A stretch of DNA of 45,747 bases from Pseudomonadota bacterium (GTDB lineage Bacteria; Pseudomonadota; Gammaproteobacteria; Burkholderiales; Burkholderiaceae_B). The DNA lies in NCBI GenBank assembly GCA_023387815.1, contig JAEWHK010000053.1, positions 1 to 45,747 of the forward strand, read 5' to 3'. A program made the position numbers and the translations under genes. Of this stretch, positions 15,070 through 23,308 are shown in pieces (position 1 is the stretch's first letter; every line of letters starts with the position of its first letter). Under the pieces are notes generated by a model, which ran no database searches, was not told the DNA's origin, and saw only the letters and a program-made list of their open reading frames with translations.

Positions 15070-16262
15070 ACGCCAGCAAATCAACCTCATTGCCCCTGGA
15101 AGGTATCCGCGTCGTTGAAATGACGCACATGGTCATGGGCCCGACCTGCGGCATGATTCTCGCCGATCTTGGCGCGGAAGTCATTAAAGTGGAACCCATC
15201 ACCGGAGACAAGACCCGGGAACTCCTTGGCGCCGGTGCCGGCTTTTTTCGTACTTTCAATCGAAATAAAAAGAGTATTTCGGTTGACATGAAGGACCCGC
15301 AGGCGGTGGAGGCAGTGCTGAAGCTAGTGGATTCGGCCGACGTTTTCGTTGAGAACTTCAAGCCCGGACGCATGGCATCCATGGGTTTTGGCTACGAAAG
15401 CCTGAAGGCTCGTAATCCTGGCCTGATTTATGTGTCTCACAAAGGATTTCTCCAGGGCCCATATGACAAACGTCTTGCGCTGGATGAGGTTGTGCAGATG
15501 ATGGCGGGTCTGGCCTATATGACAGGTCCCGTAGGGCGCCCCCTGCGCGCAGGCACGTCGGTCAACGACATCATGGGCGGCATGTTCGGTGCGTTAGGCG
15601 TACTGGCAGCGCTTTTTCAGCGTCAGGGTTCGGGGCAAGGCAAGGAAATACAAAGCGCACTATTTGAAAACTGCGTGCTGCTGTCGGCCCAGCACATGCA
15701 GCAATATGCGGTCACTGGTGTCGCTGCCAACCCGATGCCAGAGCGGATCAGCGCCTGGGGTATTTATGACACGTTTGAGACTGCGGGCGGGCGCCTGATG
15801 TTCATTGCGGCAACGGGCGACACGCCGTGGAAGGAGCTGTGCGATATTCTTCAGCGCGATGATCTGTATCAGGATCCGCGCCTTGCCACCAATAACAATC
15901 GTGTTATTGCCCGTCCATGGCTGATCCCCGAGCTGGCCAATACCATCCGCCACCTGGATGCGGAAGCGCTGGCTCCGGTATTTGAGGCGCGACAGATTCC
16001 GTTTGCCTACATCACCAAGCCCGAGGAATTATTCGATGATCCGCACCTGCAGCAAAGCGGCGGACTGGGTCGCCAGGTTCTGGAGGATGGCACAGAAACG
16101 CCAATGCCATTGCTACCCATCAGCATCGATGGTGAGCGACTGCAACCCCGGCAACCCATTGCTCGCATTGGAGAGCATACCGAGAGCGTATTGCGTGACC
16201 TGGGCTATGATGCGGCCGAAATCGACCGACTCGCAGCGGCGGGCGTTTTGAAGGTGGCCTGA
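15066..16262 (+). CDS. family III CoA-transferase (CaiB/BaiF type)
   Basis: This 398-residue enzyme moves CoA from a donor acyl-CoA to a free carboxylic acid. Typical features are LEGIRVVEMTHMVMGPTCGMILADLGAEVIKVEP at the N-terminus (described here by position 11-44 and ending KVEP), FNRNKKSI, and GRPLRAGTSVND with D168 as the expected catalytic aspartate that forms the mixed anhydride. It overlaps the HMG-CoA-lyase-like gene by ATGA. The pair suggests a route in which a 3-hydroxy-3-methyl dicarboxylic acid (or similar) is activated by CoA transfer and then cleaved. The natural donor and acceptor are unknown. Confidence 0.92.
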   Translation: MNASKSTSLPLEGIRVVEMTHMVMGPTCGMILADLGAEVIKVEPITGDKTRELLGAGAGFFRTFNRNKKSISVDMKDPQAVEAVLKLVDSADVFVENFKPGRMASMGFGYESLKARNPGLIYVSHKGFLQGPYDKRLALDEVVQMMAGLAYMTGPVGRPLRAGTSVNDIMGGMFGALGVLAALFQRQGSGQGKEIQSALFENCVLLSAQHMQQYAVTGVAANPMPERISAWGIYDTFETAGGRLMFIAATGDTPWKELCDILQRDDLYQDPRLATNNNRVIARPWLIPELANTIRHLDAEALAPVFEARQIPFAYITKPEELFDDPHLQQSGGLGRQVLEDGTETPMPLLPISIDGERLQPRQPIARIGEHTESVLRDLGYDAAEIDRLAAAGVLKVA

Positions 16263-16353
16263 ACTCGAGTCTGATACGGACAGGACGTGACTACAGCCTG
16301 GATTGAATTGGAAGAGGTGACGGTTTTATTCTTTGAATTTCTGATATACAGAA

Positions 16354-17121
16354 CTACGGCTTCGCGGAAAATGATTCGTCAATAATGCCATAGCCGGCCT
16401 CCTGTGCTACGACCTTCAGACCGGCCATCGCAAAGGTGTGCATATGGCGTGCCATCTCTTCGACCGAGTGCCCGTAAAGAGGTTGTATCGGGGTCTCGAT
16501 GCGCCTGTCGATCACCAGCATCAACAACACAGGGCCTATCACGCTCAGAATGGACCGCAGCAGTTCGGGTTCACTCACTGGCATACCCGTGAGCTCCATG
16601 ATGACTTCACGCAGAACCTCGAACTTGGGCCATGCTTCTTCCCGCATGATTTGTGACAGTATGGGCGAGGGAGATAGCAGCTCGCGCGCCCACAGACGGA
16701 TATGCCAGCTTTTGGCGTCGTAGTTGGCACGAAGCAGACCGTGAATCAGCAAGTACAGTTTTTCGGACGGAGGTGCAGCGCTCTGACCGATTTTTCTGAC
16801 GAAATCCAGGCTCATGACTTCTTTATGCACTTCCTTGAGAAGAACAAGATAAAGCCCGTCTCTGCTGCCAAAGTGATAATTCACAGCCGCCATATTTACG
16901 CCCGCACGCTCGCAGATTGCCTTGCTGGTGGTATCTGCATAGCCTTTTTCGGCGAATAGTTCTCCCGCTTTTGAAATAATGTGTCTCACGGTTGCGTCAC
17001 CATCGCTGCGCGTGGCGCGGGAGCCACGTTGCGAAGGGGCTGCGGAGGCCGGTGTTTTAGCAACCGAAGCTGGGGCTTTCATAGAGGTGCTGGCGCCAGG
17101 CGCATTTTTCTTTTGCATCAT
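16354..17121 (-). CDS. TetR-family regulator of the CecR/YbiH type
   Basis: This 255-residue TetR repressor has an unusually long Ala/Ser/Lys-rich N-terminal extension (about 1-42). The helix-turn-helix follows (about 44-95, with GYADTTSKAICERAGVNMAAVNYHFGSR), then a C-terminal ligand-binding domain like that of E. coli CecR (YbiH). In E. coli, CecR controls the ybhGFSR export operon. Here the gene is divergent from a homologous four-gene operon, which supports the same role. Two ATG codons (17121 and 17118) are possible starts, neither with a strong ribosome binding site. A 7-bp-arm inverted repeat at 17158-17177 is a likely operator. Confidence 0.88.
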   Translation of the reverse strand: MMQKKNAPGASTSMKAPASVAKTPASAAPSQRGSRATRSDGDATVRHIISKAGELFAEKGYADTTSKAICERAGVNMAAVNYHFGSRDGLYLVLLKEVHKEVMSLDFVRKIGQSAAPPSEKLYLLIHGLLRANYDAKSWHIRLWARELLSPSPILSQIMREEAWPKFEVLREVIMELTGMPVSEPELLRSILSVIGPVLLMLVIDRRIETPIQPLYGHSVEEMARHMHTFAMAGLKVVAQEAGYGIIDESFSAKP

Positions 17122-17157
17122 GATTGTAATAAATATAGCATACGCAATACTTTACAT

Positions 17158-17177
17158 CTAATTCAAATTGGAATTAG
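17158..17177. promoter_or_regulatory. probable TetR operator between regulator and efflux operon
   Basis: CTAATTC-N6-GAATTAG is a perfect 7-bp-arm inverted repeat in the 109-bp AT-rich divergent promoter region between the TetR gene and the membrane fusion protein gene. Position and symmetry fit a TetR dimer site. The specific assignment is an inference. Confidence 0.55.
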
Positions 17178-17230
17178 AATTATAGCTGATATTTCCGAAT
17201 CCCATCCATTCAGGAAAAAATATTTCAATC

Positions 17231-18274
17231 ATGAACAAGAAAATTGCAGTCCTAGTATTGCTGGCGATTATTGCCATTGCAGCCGGTAGCTGGTGGTATT
17301 TTTGGCGCCCCGCTCCTGTGACCGATCACCTCACGCTTTATGGCAACGTTGATATTCGCCAGGTCTCGCTCGCCTTTGAAAACAGCGGTCGGGTGAATGA
17401 AATGCGCGTAGAGGAAGGCGACCAGGTGAAAAAGGGACAAGTCCTGGCAACCCTGGACACCCGCACGCTGACATTGCAGGCTGACCAGGCGAAAGCTCAG
17501 GTTGCTGCCCAGGAACAGGCTTTGCTGAAACTGAAAAACGGCAGTCGACCCGAAGAAGTCGAGCAGTTGCAGGCTCAGGTCAAAGCAGCTGAAGCCGAAG
17601 CCCGGCAGGCCGACATCCGCCACAAACGGCTGAAGGATATTGCGACTCGTTCTGGCGGACAGGCTATCAGCAAACAGGAAGTGGACGATACCCTGGCCCA
17701 GGCACAGGTGGCGCAGGCTCAGCTGGAGAATCAGCGCAAAGCGTTGAAATTGGCGCAAATCGGTCCTCGAACAGAAGACATTGCCCAGGCGCAGGCACAG
17801 CTGGAAGCTGCAAAAGCCAATCTGGCGCTGCTTGAACATCAGCTGGAACTGTCCGTCCTCAAATCACCCACCGATGCCATCGTACGGGCACGCCTGCTGG
17901 AACCCGGCGATATGGCCTCTCCGTCCAATTCTGCATACACGCTGGCTCTTACCTCGCCAAAATGGGTTCGCGCCTATGTCAACGAGGTACAGCTTGGACA
18001 TGTCAAAGCTGATATGGCTGCCACGGTCATCACGGACAGCCACCCCGATGAGTCCATCAGCGGCCGTGTTGGGTACATTTCACCTGTGGCCGAATTCACA
18101 CCCAAGAATGTACAGACAGAGGAATTGCGTACAAGTCTTGTTTATGAAGTAAGAATTCTGGTCGATGATGCCGATAACCGACTCCGTCTGGGCATGCCGG
18201 CCACCGTCAATATTGCACTTGACGATACGGTGTCTGACAAGGACGGCAAACTTGCTCCAGGAAATCGCAAGTGA
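17231..18274 (+). CDS. HlyD/YbhG-like membrane fusion protein
   Basis: This 347-residue periplasmic adaptor links an inner-membrane ABC exporter to an outer-membrane channel. It has an N-terminal membrane anchor (about residues 5-24), a biotinyl-lipoyl-like half-motif (GRVNEMRVEEGDQVKKGQVLATLD), a long Gln/Ala-rich coiled-coil hairpin (about 80-205), the returning lipoyl half (SPTDAIVRARLLEPGDMA), and a beta-barrel domain. It corresponds to YbhG of E. coli. It is the first gene of the operon; its stop overlaps a GTG of the next frame (GTGA). Confidence 0.92.
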   Translation: MNKKIAVLVLLAIIAIAAGSWWYFWRPAPVTDHLTLYGNVDIRQVSLAFENSGRVNEMRVEEGDQVKKGQVLATLDTRTLTLQADQAKAQVAAQEQALLKLKNGSRPEEVEQLQAQVKAAEAEARQADIRHKRLKDIATRSGGQAISKQEVDDTLAQAQVAQAQLENQRKALKLAQIGPRTEDIAQAQAQLEAAKANLALLEHQLELSVLKSPTDAIVRARLLEPGDMASPSNSAYTLALTSPKWVRAYVNEVQLGHVKADMAATVITDSHPDESISGRVGYISPVAEFTPKNVQTEELRTSLVYEVRILVDDADNRLRLGMPATVNIALDDTVSDKDGKLAPGNRK

Positions 18275-18309
18275 CATACTCCGGCTCGCCTCCTGAGGGA
18301 AAATCACTC

Positions 18310-20187
18310 ATGACAGATGGCAATGCTGACCGAAAGAATGATGTCGAACACAATCTTCATCATGCCGCTCTTGCCGTCGATGCCAAAGGGATCATCAAGC
18401 GCTTCAAGGTCAAGGAGACCGGCGCCACAGTGACAGCGCTGGATGCCATTGATATTCAGGTCGTCACGGGTGAACTCACGGCCATTGTCGGGCCCGATGG
18501 CGCCGGCAAAACGACCTTCCTGCGACTCGTATCCGGTCTGATGCGACCCGACGCGGGGACAATGCATGTTCTGAATACAGATGTCATTCGCGACCCGCAG
18601 GACGTACAGAATCGTATCAGTTATATGCCGCAGAAATTCGGGCTGTACGAAGACCTGAGCGTTCAGGAGAATCTCGATCTTTATGCTGACCTGCATGGCG
18701 TTCCTCTGGCAGTTCGTCGCGAACGTTTTGCAAACCTGCTGCATATGACAGATCTGCAGCGCTTTACCTCCAGGCTGGCAGGCAAATTGTCCGGCGGTAT
18801 GAAACAGAAGCTGGGACTTGCCTGCACACTGGTTCGCTCTCCTGAGCTGTTGCTGCTGGATGAGCCAACCGTTGGCGTCGATCCCCTCTCCCGACGGGAA
18901 TTATGGGAGATTGTCGAGCAACTGAGAGAACAGGAAAATCTGTCTGTTCTTCTGACCACCGCTTATCTTGATGAGGCTGAACGCTGCGCCAATGTGTATG
19001 TGCTGCACGAAGGTCGATTGCTTTCCAGTGGTCCGCCACAACAGACAAGTGATTACGCTCGCGATTTGTGTTATCTGGTGACCCCTTCCAACGATGAACA
19101 TCCGCGCGATCTGCAGGCACGCCTGCTGGACAATGCTTCGGCCGTCATTGATGCCGTTCCCGAAGCAGGTGATGTGCGCGTCATTAGGCGTGCTGACGTC
19201 GATACGTCCGCACTGGACCTAAATGGGCGAGATCTGCAGCCCTCTGAAGCCAGACTGGAAGATGGCTTCATGGTGTTGTTGCGTACCGGGCTGGAGGAGG
19301 ATGAGAACGAAGCTGCCCTCACTGTAGAAGACGACCAACGTGCCGGCATCGAATCGCATGAATCAGCCACGCCGAAGGTGTATTCAAACGACACGAAGAA
19401 TTCAGACACTGACAATCGTGATACCGTTATCGACGTCAAGGATCTGGTCAGAAAGTTTGGTGACTTTACCGCCGTTGACAGTACCACCTTCAATGTCAAA
19501 CGTGGTGAAATTTTCGGGCTTCTCGGCCCCAACGGGGCGGGCAAAACCACGACGTTTCGTATGCTTTGCGGTCTGCTGCCAGCCACCAGCGGACACGCAG
19601 AAGTCGCTGGCATGGATATGCGCAAGGCACGTGCTGAAGCTCGCCGGCGTATCGGCTATGTGTCACAGAAATTTGCCTTGTATGGGAATCTGTCGGTCAT
19701 GGAGAACCTCCGCTTTTTCGGACGGGCTTATGGCTTGTCCCGACAAAAGCTTGCGCAGCGCATAGACGCCGTGCTCGATCAATTTCAACTGCAACGCTAC
19801 CAAAAGACCCCTGCGGGCCAGTTACCTGGTGGCGTCAAACAGCGGCTGGCAATGGCGGTAGGATTGCTGCATGAACCGGATGTCTTGTTTCTGGATGAAC
19901 CTACCAGTGGTACCGATCCTCTGGCGCGGCGCGGATTCTGGCGACGCATTACGGAACTTGCGGGCAGCGGTACCACGATTGTTATTACCACTCACTTTAT
20001 GGAAGAAGCTGAATATTGCGATCGTATTGTCATTCAGGATGCCGGAAAGCTTGTGGCGTACGGGGCGCCTGATGAAGTTCGAAAACAGGCAGGCGGGTCT
20101 GAACGAATGACAATGGAAGCCGCTTTTATCAGAATCGTCGAGCAGGGACGCAGCGAACGCAATGGTGGTCAGAAGGTGGCGGCATGA
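18310..20187 (+). CDS. YbhF-like ABC transporter ATP-binding protein with two fused nucleotide-binding domains
   Basis: This tandem ABC ATPase has 625 residues from the ATG at 18310; an overlapping GTG at 18271 would add 13. ATG 18310 is favoured by GAGGGA about 10 nt upstream. The first domain has Walker A GPDGAGKTT (Asp where Asn is usual), signature LSGGMKQ and Walker B LLLLDEPT. The second has GPNGAGKTT, a degenerate signature LPGGVKQ and VLFLDEPT. The degenerate second signature resembles YbhF, so one ATP site may be asymmetric. An acidic Asp/Asn/Thr-rich linker separates the domains. It overlaps the following permease gene by ATGA. It powers export by the two downstream permeases. Confidence 0.92.
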   Translation: MTDGNADRKNDVEHNLHHAALAVDAKGIIKRFKVKETGATVTALDAIDIQVVTGELTAIVGPDGAGKTTFLRLVSGLMRPDAGTMHVLNTDVIRDPQDVQNRISYMPQKFGLYEDLSVQENLDLYADLHGVPLAVRRERFANLLHMTDLQRFTSRLAGKLSGGMKQKLGLACTLVRSPELLLLDEPTVGVDPLSRRELWEIVEQLREQENLSVLLTTAYLDEAERCANVYVLHEGRLLSSGPPQQTSDYARDLCYLVTPSNDEHPRDLQARLLDNASAVIDAVPEAGDVRVIRRADVDTSALDLNGRDLQPSEARLEDGFMVLLRTGLEEDENEAALTVEDDQRAGIESHESATPKVYSNDTKNSDTDNRDTVIDVKDLVRKFGDFTAVDSTTFNVKRGEIFGLLGPNGAGKTTTFRMLCGLLPATSGHAEVAGMDMRKARAEARRRIGYVSQKFALYGNLSVMENLRFFGRAYGLSRQKLAQRIDAVLDQFQLQRYQKTPAGQLPGGVKQRLAMAVGLLHEPDVLFLDEPTSGTDPLARRGFWRRITELAGSGTTIVITTHFMEEAEYCDRIVIQDAGKLVAYGAPDEVRKQAGGSERMTMEAAFIRIVEQGRSERNGGQKVAA

Positions 20188-21422
20188 CAAATGAAAGTAA
20201 CCGCTCATCTGCGCCGGCCGATACCAGACCAGCCAACGAAACCAAAGACGCGCAGGTGCGATCAGACACGACTGAAATCACAAATAGTCAGGCCGAATAT
20301 AGAAGCAGCTTCTGGGTGCGACTGATCTCCCTCACACGCAAGGAATTTCGTCAGCTATGGCGCGATGCCAGTAATCTGCTTATCGGCATAGGACTGCCCA
20401 TAGCACTGATCCTGATCTTCGGCTACGCGCTGACCTTTGATGTACGTGAAGCCCGCATCGCTGTCGTGCTGGATGACCCCTCGCCTGTTGCACAGTCGCT
20501 GACCACCAGTCTGGAACATTCCGAATACTTTATACCTATCAAAGTGACATCCATGCAGGAAGCAACACGGATGATGGAGGAACACAAGTCGGATGCCATA
20601 CTAAGGATTCCCTCTGATTTTGCGCAACGCTTTGAGGTGGGCGATGCACAGGTACAGACATTGGTTCTGGGTTCTGATCCCACACGTGCGAGCGCTGTAC
20701 GCAGCTATCTGGAAGGCGCGATCGGCAAATGGGGAGAAAAGCAGGCTGCGCGCAGCCATGCTGACGCCAGCCGCGGCTCGGTTGTCGTGGTAGATCGCAT
20801 GTGGTTCAATGCCGCGAACAACAGTACCTGGTACCTGGTGCCTGGTCTTATTGCACTTATCATGACGCTGGTTGGTACGTTTCTGACCGCCCTGGTGATG
20901 GCAAGGGAATGGGAGCGGGGAACCATTGAAGCGCTGTTCGTCACGCCGGTGCGACCTGTCGAAATTCTTGTCGCAAAAATCATTCCCTACTTCTTTATCG
21001 GACTGCTTGGCCTGGCTATGTGCGTGTTCACGGCACGTTTTCTGTTCCATGTGCCGATGTACGGATCGCTGTGGATTCTGGTTTTCTCCTCCATGCTTTA
21101 CATGCTTGTATCACTGGGCATTGGACTATTGATTTCCGCGCTCACCAAGAATCAGTTTCTGGCCAGCCAGGTAGCGTTACTGGCCAGTTTTCTGCCCGCC
21201 ATGATGCTTACCGGTTTTATTTTTGACTTGCGCAATGTTCCGCAAGCCGTCTATATCATCGGGCAAATGGTGCCGGCGACCTATTTTATGGAACTGGTGA
21301 AATCACTTTTTCTGGCAGGTAATTACTGGCCCATGATTATCAAAAACTGCGCGATCCTGGCTGTTTACGCGGTCGCACTGCTTGGGCTTGCCCGCTTCGT
21401 TACTCGCAAGAGACTGGATTGA
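20184..21422 (+). CDS. ABC-2 type permease (YbhS-like)
   Basis: This 412-residue inner-membrane permease has a cytoplasmic N-terminus unusually rich in Thr/Ser/Asn (about 1-45), one membrane segment (about 70-90, GIGLPIALILIFGYALTF), a large periplasmic domain, and five C-terminal segments with the ABC-2 signature region (MAREWERGTIEALFVTPVRPVEILVAKI). It starts inside the stop of the ATPase gene (ATGA overlap). With the next gene it forms the membrane pore of the exporter. Confidence 0.92.
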   Translation: MTNESNRSSAPADTRPANETKDAQVRSDTTEITNSQAEYRSSFWVRLISLTRKEFRQLWRDASNLLIGIGLPIALILIFGYALTFDVREARIAVVLDDPSPVAQSLTTSLEHSEYFIPIKVTSMQEATRMMEEHKSDAILRIPSDFAQRFEVGDAQVQTLVLGSDPTRASAVRSYLEGAIGKWGEKQAARSHADASRGSVVVVDRMWFNAANNSTWYLVPGLIALIMTLVGTFLTALVMAREWERGTIEALFVTPVRPVEILVAKIIPYFFIGLLGLAMCVFTARFLFHVPMYGSLWILVFSSMLYMLVSLGIGLLISALTKNQFLASQVALLASFLPAMMLTGFIFDLRNVPQAVYIIGQMVPATYFMELVKSLFLAGNYWPMIIKNCAILAVYAVALLGLARFVTRKRLD

Positions 21423-21427
21423 TCGCT

Positions 21428-22543
21428 ATGATGTCATTCTTTAATTATCTTCTGCGTTTGCTCAATCTGTGTCAGAAGGAATTTATTGCTGTTCTGAAGG
21501 ATCCGGCCAATCGCGTGATTCTGATTGTGCCGCCGATTCTGCAGAGCATGCTGTTTGGCTATGCGGCCAATTTCGATCTGACCAATGTGCCCTATGCGGT
21601 GCTGGATGAGAGTCGAGGCGGCGCCTCTACGGAACTGATCGCCCGCTTTGACGGAACCGGTGTTTTCCACCGCGTTGCCACGCTGGAATCAGCAAATCAG
21701 ATTGCAGATGTCATCGACACCGGGTCTGCGCTTCTGGTGGTGCATTTCAGCCCTGATTTTGAAAGATTGCTTTCTGCCGGGCATTCCACGCCACTGCAGG
21801 TCATTCTGGACGGTCGAAATTCAACCACTGCCAGCGCCGCTTCCGGCCAGATTCAGGCGATTGTATCGGCCTACAATCAGAACAACGGGAACCATATCAA
21901 ACCGGCGGTTTCTGTCTCATCCAGAGCCTGGTACAACCCCAACCTTGAGACACGATGGAATATTGTGCCCGCACTGATTGCGTCGCTAAGCATGATACAG
22001 ACCATCATGCTTGCGGCACTTTCCGTGGCACGAGAACGCGAACAGGGAACGTTCGATCAGCTGCTTGTTACGCCCTACACACCCCTGCAGATCATGATCG
22101 GCAAGGCACTCCCGTCCATTGCAATTGGCCTGTCACAGGCCATGCTGGTGCTGTGCATTTCGCTATTCTGGTTTGATATTCCAATGGCGGGAAGTTTCTG
22201 GTCACTGTTTCTGGCCATGCTGATGTTCATGATCACGATTGTTGGCATCGGCCTATCGATTTCTGCGCTCTCTGTCAGCATGCAGCAGGCCATGCTCTAC
22301 ACATTTGTGATGATCATGCCGCTGACATTGCTTTCAGGATTGGCTACGCCCATCAGCAACATGCCGCATTTCATGCAAATCGCCACATACGCCAATCCGC
22401 TGCGATTCGCCATCGATCTGGTGAGGCGGATTTATCTGGAAGGCGCGCCGCTCACTCTGCTATGGCACGATTTTCTTCCTTTCCTTGGCATCACACTTGT
22501 GACGATGCCGCTGGCCGCGTGGCTGTTCCGGAATAAATTGTAG
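21428..22543 (+). CDS. ABC-2 type permease (YbhR-like)
   Basis: This second permease subunit has 371 residues from ATG 21428 (ATG 21431 is equally possible; an in-frame TTG at 21419 overlaps the previous stop). It has the ABC-2 layout: an N-terminal segment near residues 25-45, a periplasmic domain, then five membrane segments with AREREQGTFDQLLVTPYTPLQIMIGKALP. It is the last gene of the four-gene operon, which mirrors ybhGFSR. In E. coli that system has been linked to tolerance of cationic drugs and Na+/Li+ export; the substrate here is unknown. Confidence 0.9.
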   Translation: MMSFFNYLLRLLNLCQKEFIAVLKDPANRVILIVPPILQSMLFGYAANFDLTNVPYAVLDESRGGASTELIARFDGTGVFHRVATLESANQIADVIDTGSALLVVHFSPDFERLLSAGHSTPLQVILDGRNSTTASAASGQIQAIVSAYNQNNGNHIKPAVSVSSRAWYNPNLETRWNIVPALIASLSMIQTIMLAALSVAREREQGTFDQLLVTPYTPLQIMIGKALPSIAIGLSQAMLVLCISLFWFDIPMAGSFWSLFLAMLMFMITIVGIGLSISALSVSMQQAMLYTFVMIMPLTLLSGLATPISNMPHFMQIATYANPLRFAIDLVRRIYLEGAPLTLLWHDFLPFLGITLVTMPLAAWLFRNKL

Positions 22544-22562
22544 CGAGACCAGCGCAGGAAGA

Positions 22563-22587
22563 GCCGATAACCTTTACAGGTTACGGC
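22563..22587. terminator. possible bidirectional hairpin between convergent genes
   Basis: GCCG-A-TAACC and GGTTACGGC can form a 9-bp stem with one bulged A and a TTTACA loop, 20 bp after the permease stop and ahead of the convergent AhpD-like stop. Neither side has a strong T-run, so it is a weak candidate. Confidence 0.45.
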
Positions 22588-22623
22588 TTCCGTGCAATTC
22601 CAACTTATTCTTGTATTGTCATT

Positions 22624-23094
22624 TTATGCAGCATTCGCCTGTGCAGACTCCTGAACAGGATGCACAGATCTCGCTGTCAGCACCAGTCGGTTCCAGCCAT
22701 TGATTGACACGATAGCCAGTGTGTAGGCTGCAATCTGAGCTTCAGAGAAAAATTCACGCATGGCGTTGTAGTCTTCATCAGGTGCACCGGTTTCGGAGAC
22801 AAGCGTGATGGCTTCGGTCCATGCGATGAGGGCGCGCTCTCTGGGACTGAATACCTGGGCCTCCTGCCACACACAAAGCAGATCCAGCTGTTGTGAATTC
22901 ACATTGTCCTTGCGTGCCTCTTCCAGATGCATATTCACACAAAATGTGCATCCATTGATTTGCGAGGCACGTATCTTGATCAAATGTAGCAAGGGTTTTT
23001 CAACCTCAGGGTTCTGCATAACCGCAGTCTCCAGTGCATACATGGCTTTAAAAACAGCAGGGGCAGTCTTGGGAAAATCATATCGTGCTTGCAT
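22624..23094 (-). CDS. AhpD-like carboxymuconolactone decarboxylase family protein
   Basis: This 156-residue all-helical protein of the AhpD/CMD family has the peroxidase-type core INGCTFCVNMH, with redox pair C49 and C52 and H56. Family members reduce hydroperoxides or act as redox partners, and many are uncharacterised. It is on the same strand as, and downstream of, the MocR regulator (214 bp gap) and near a GNAT acetyltransferase. The gap 23095-23308 holds no gene that I can support. Confidence 0.9.
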   Translation of the reverse strand: MQARYDFPKTAPAVFKAMYALETAVMQNPEVEKPLLHLIKIRASQINGCTFCVNMHLEEARKDNVNSQQLDLLCVWQEAQVFSPRERALIAWTEAITLVSETGAPDEDYNAMREFFSEAQIAAYTLAIVSINGWNRLVLTARSVHPVQESAQANAA

Positions 23095-23308
23095 TACTGA
23101 CTCCAGAGTGGGTGAACTGTCATGAAATTATATTCAGTCTGATTAACCGCAGAAAGAGCCATGATCGAACACTTCGGCTGAGCCATGATGCAGGTAATTC
23201 ACAGCATACTTTCGCGTACAGAACCCGATACCCGACCGCGCAATACAGTGTGTGAAACGCAGCGCGCTTGCGTCCGTAACGATATCGCACATGAAATATC
23301 GCAGCGAC

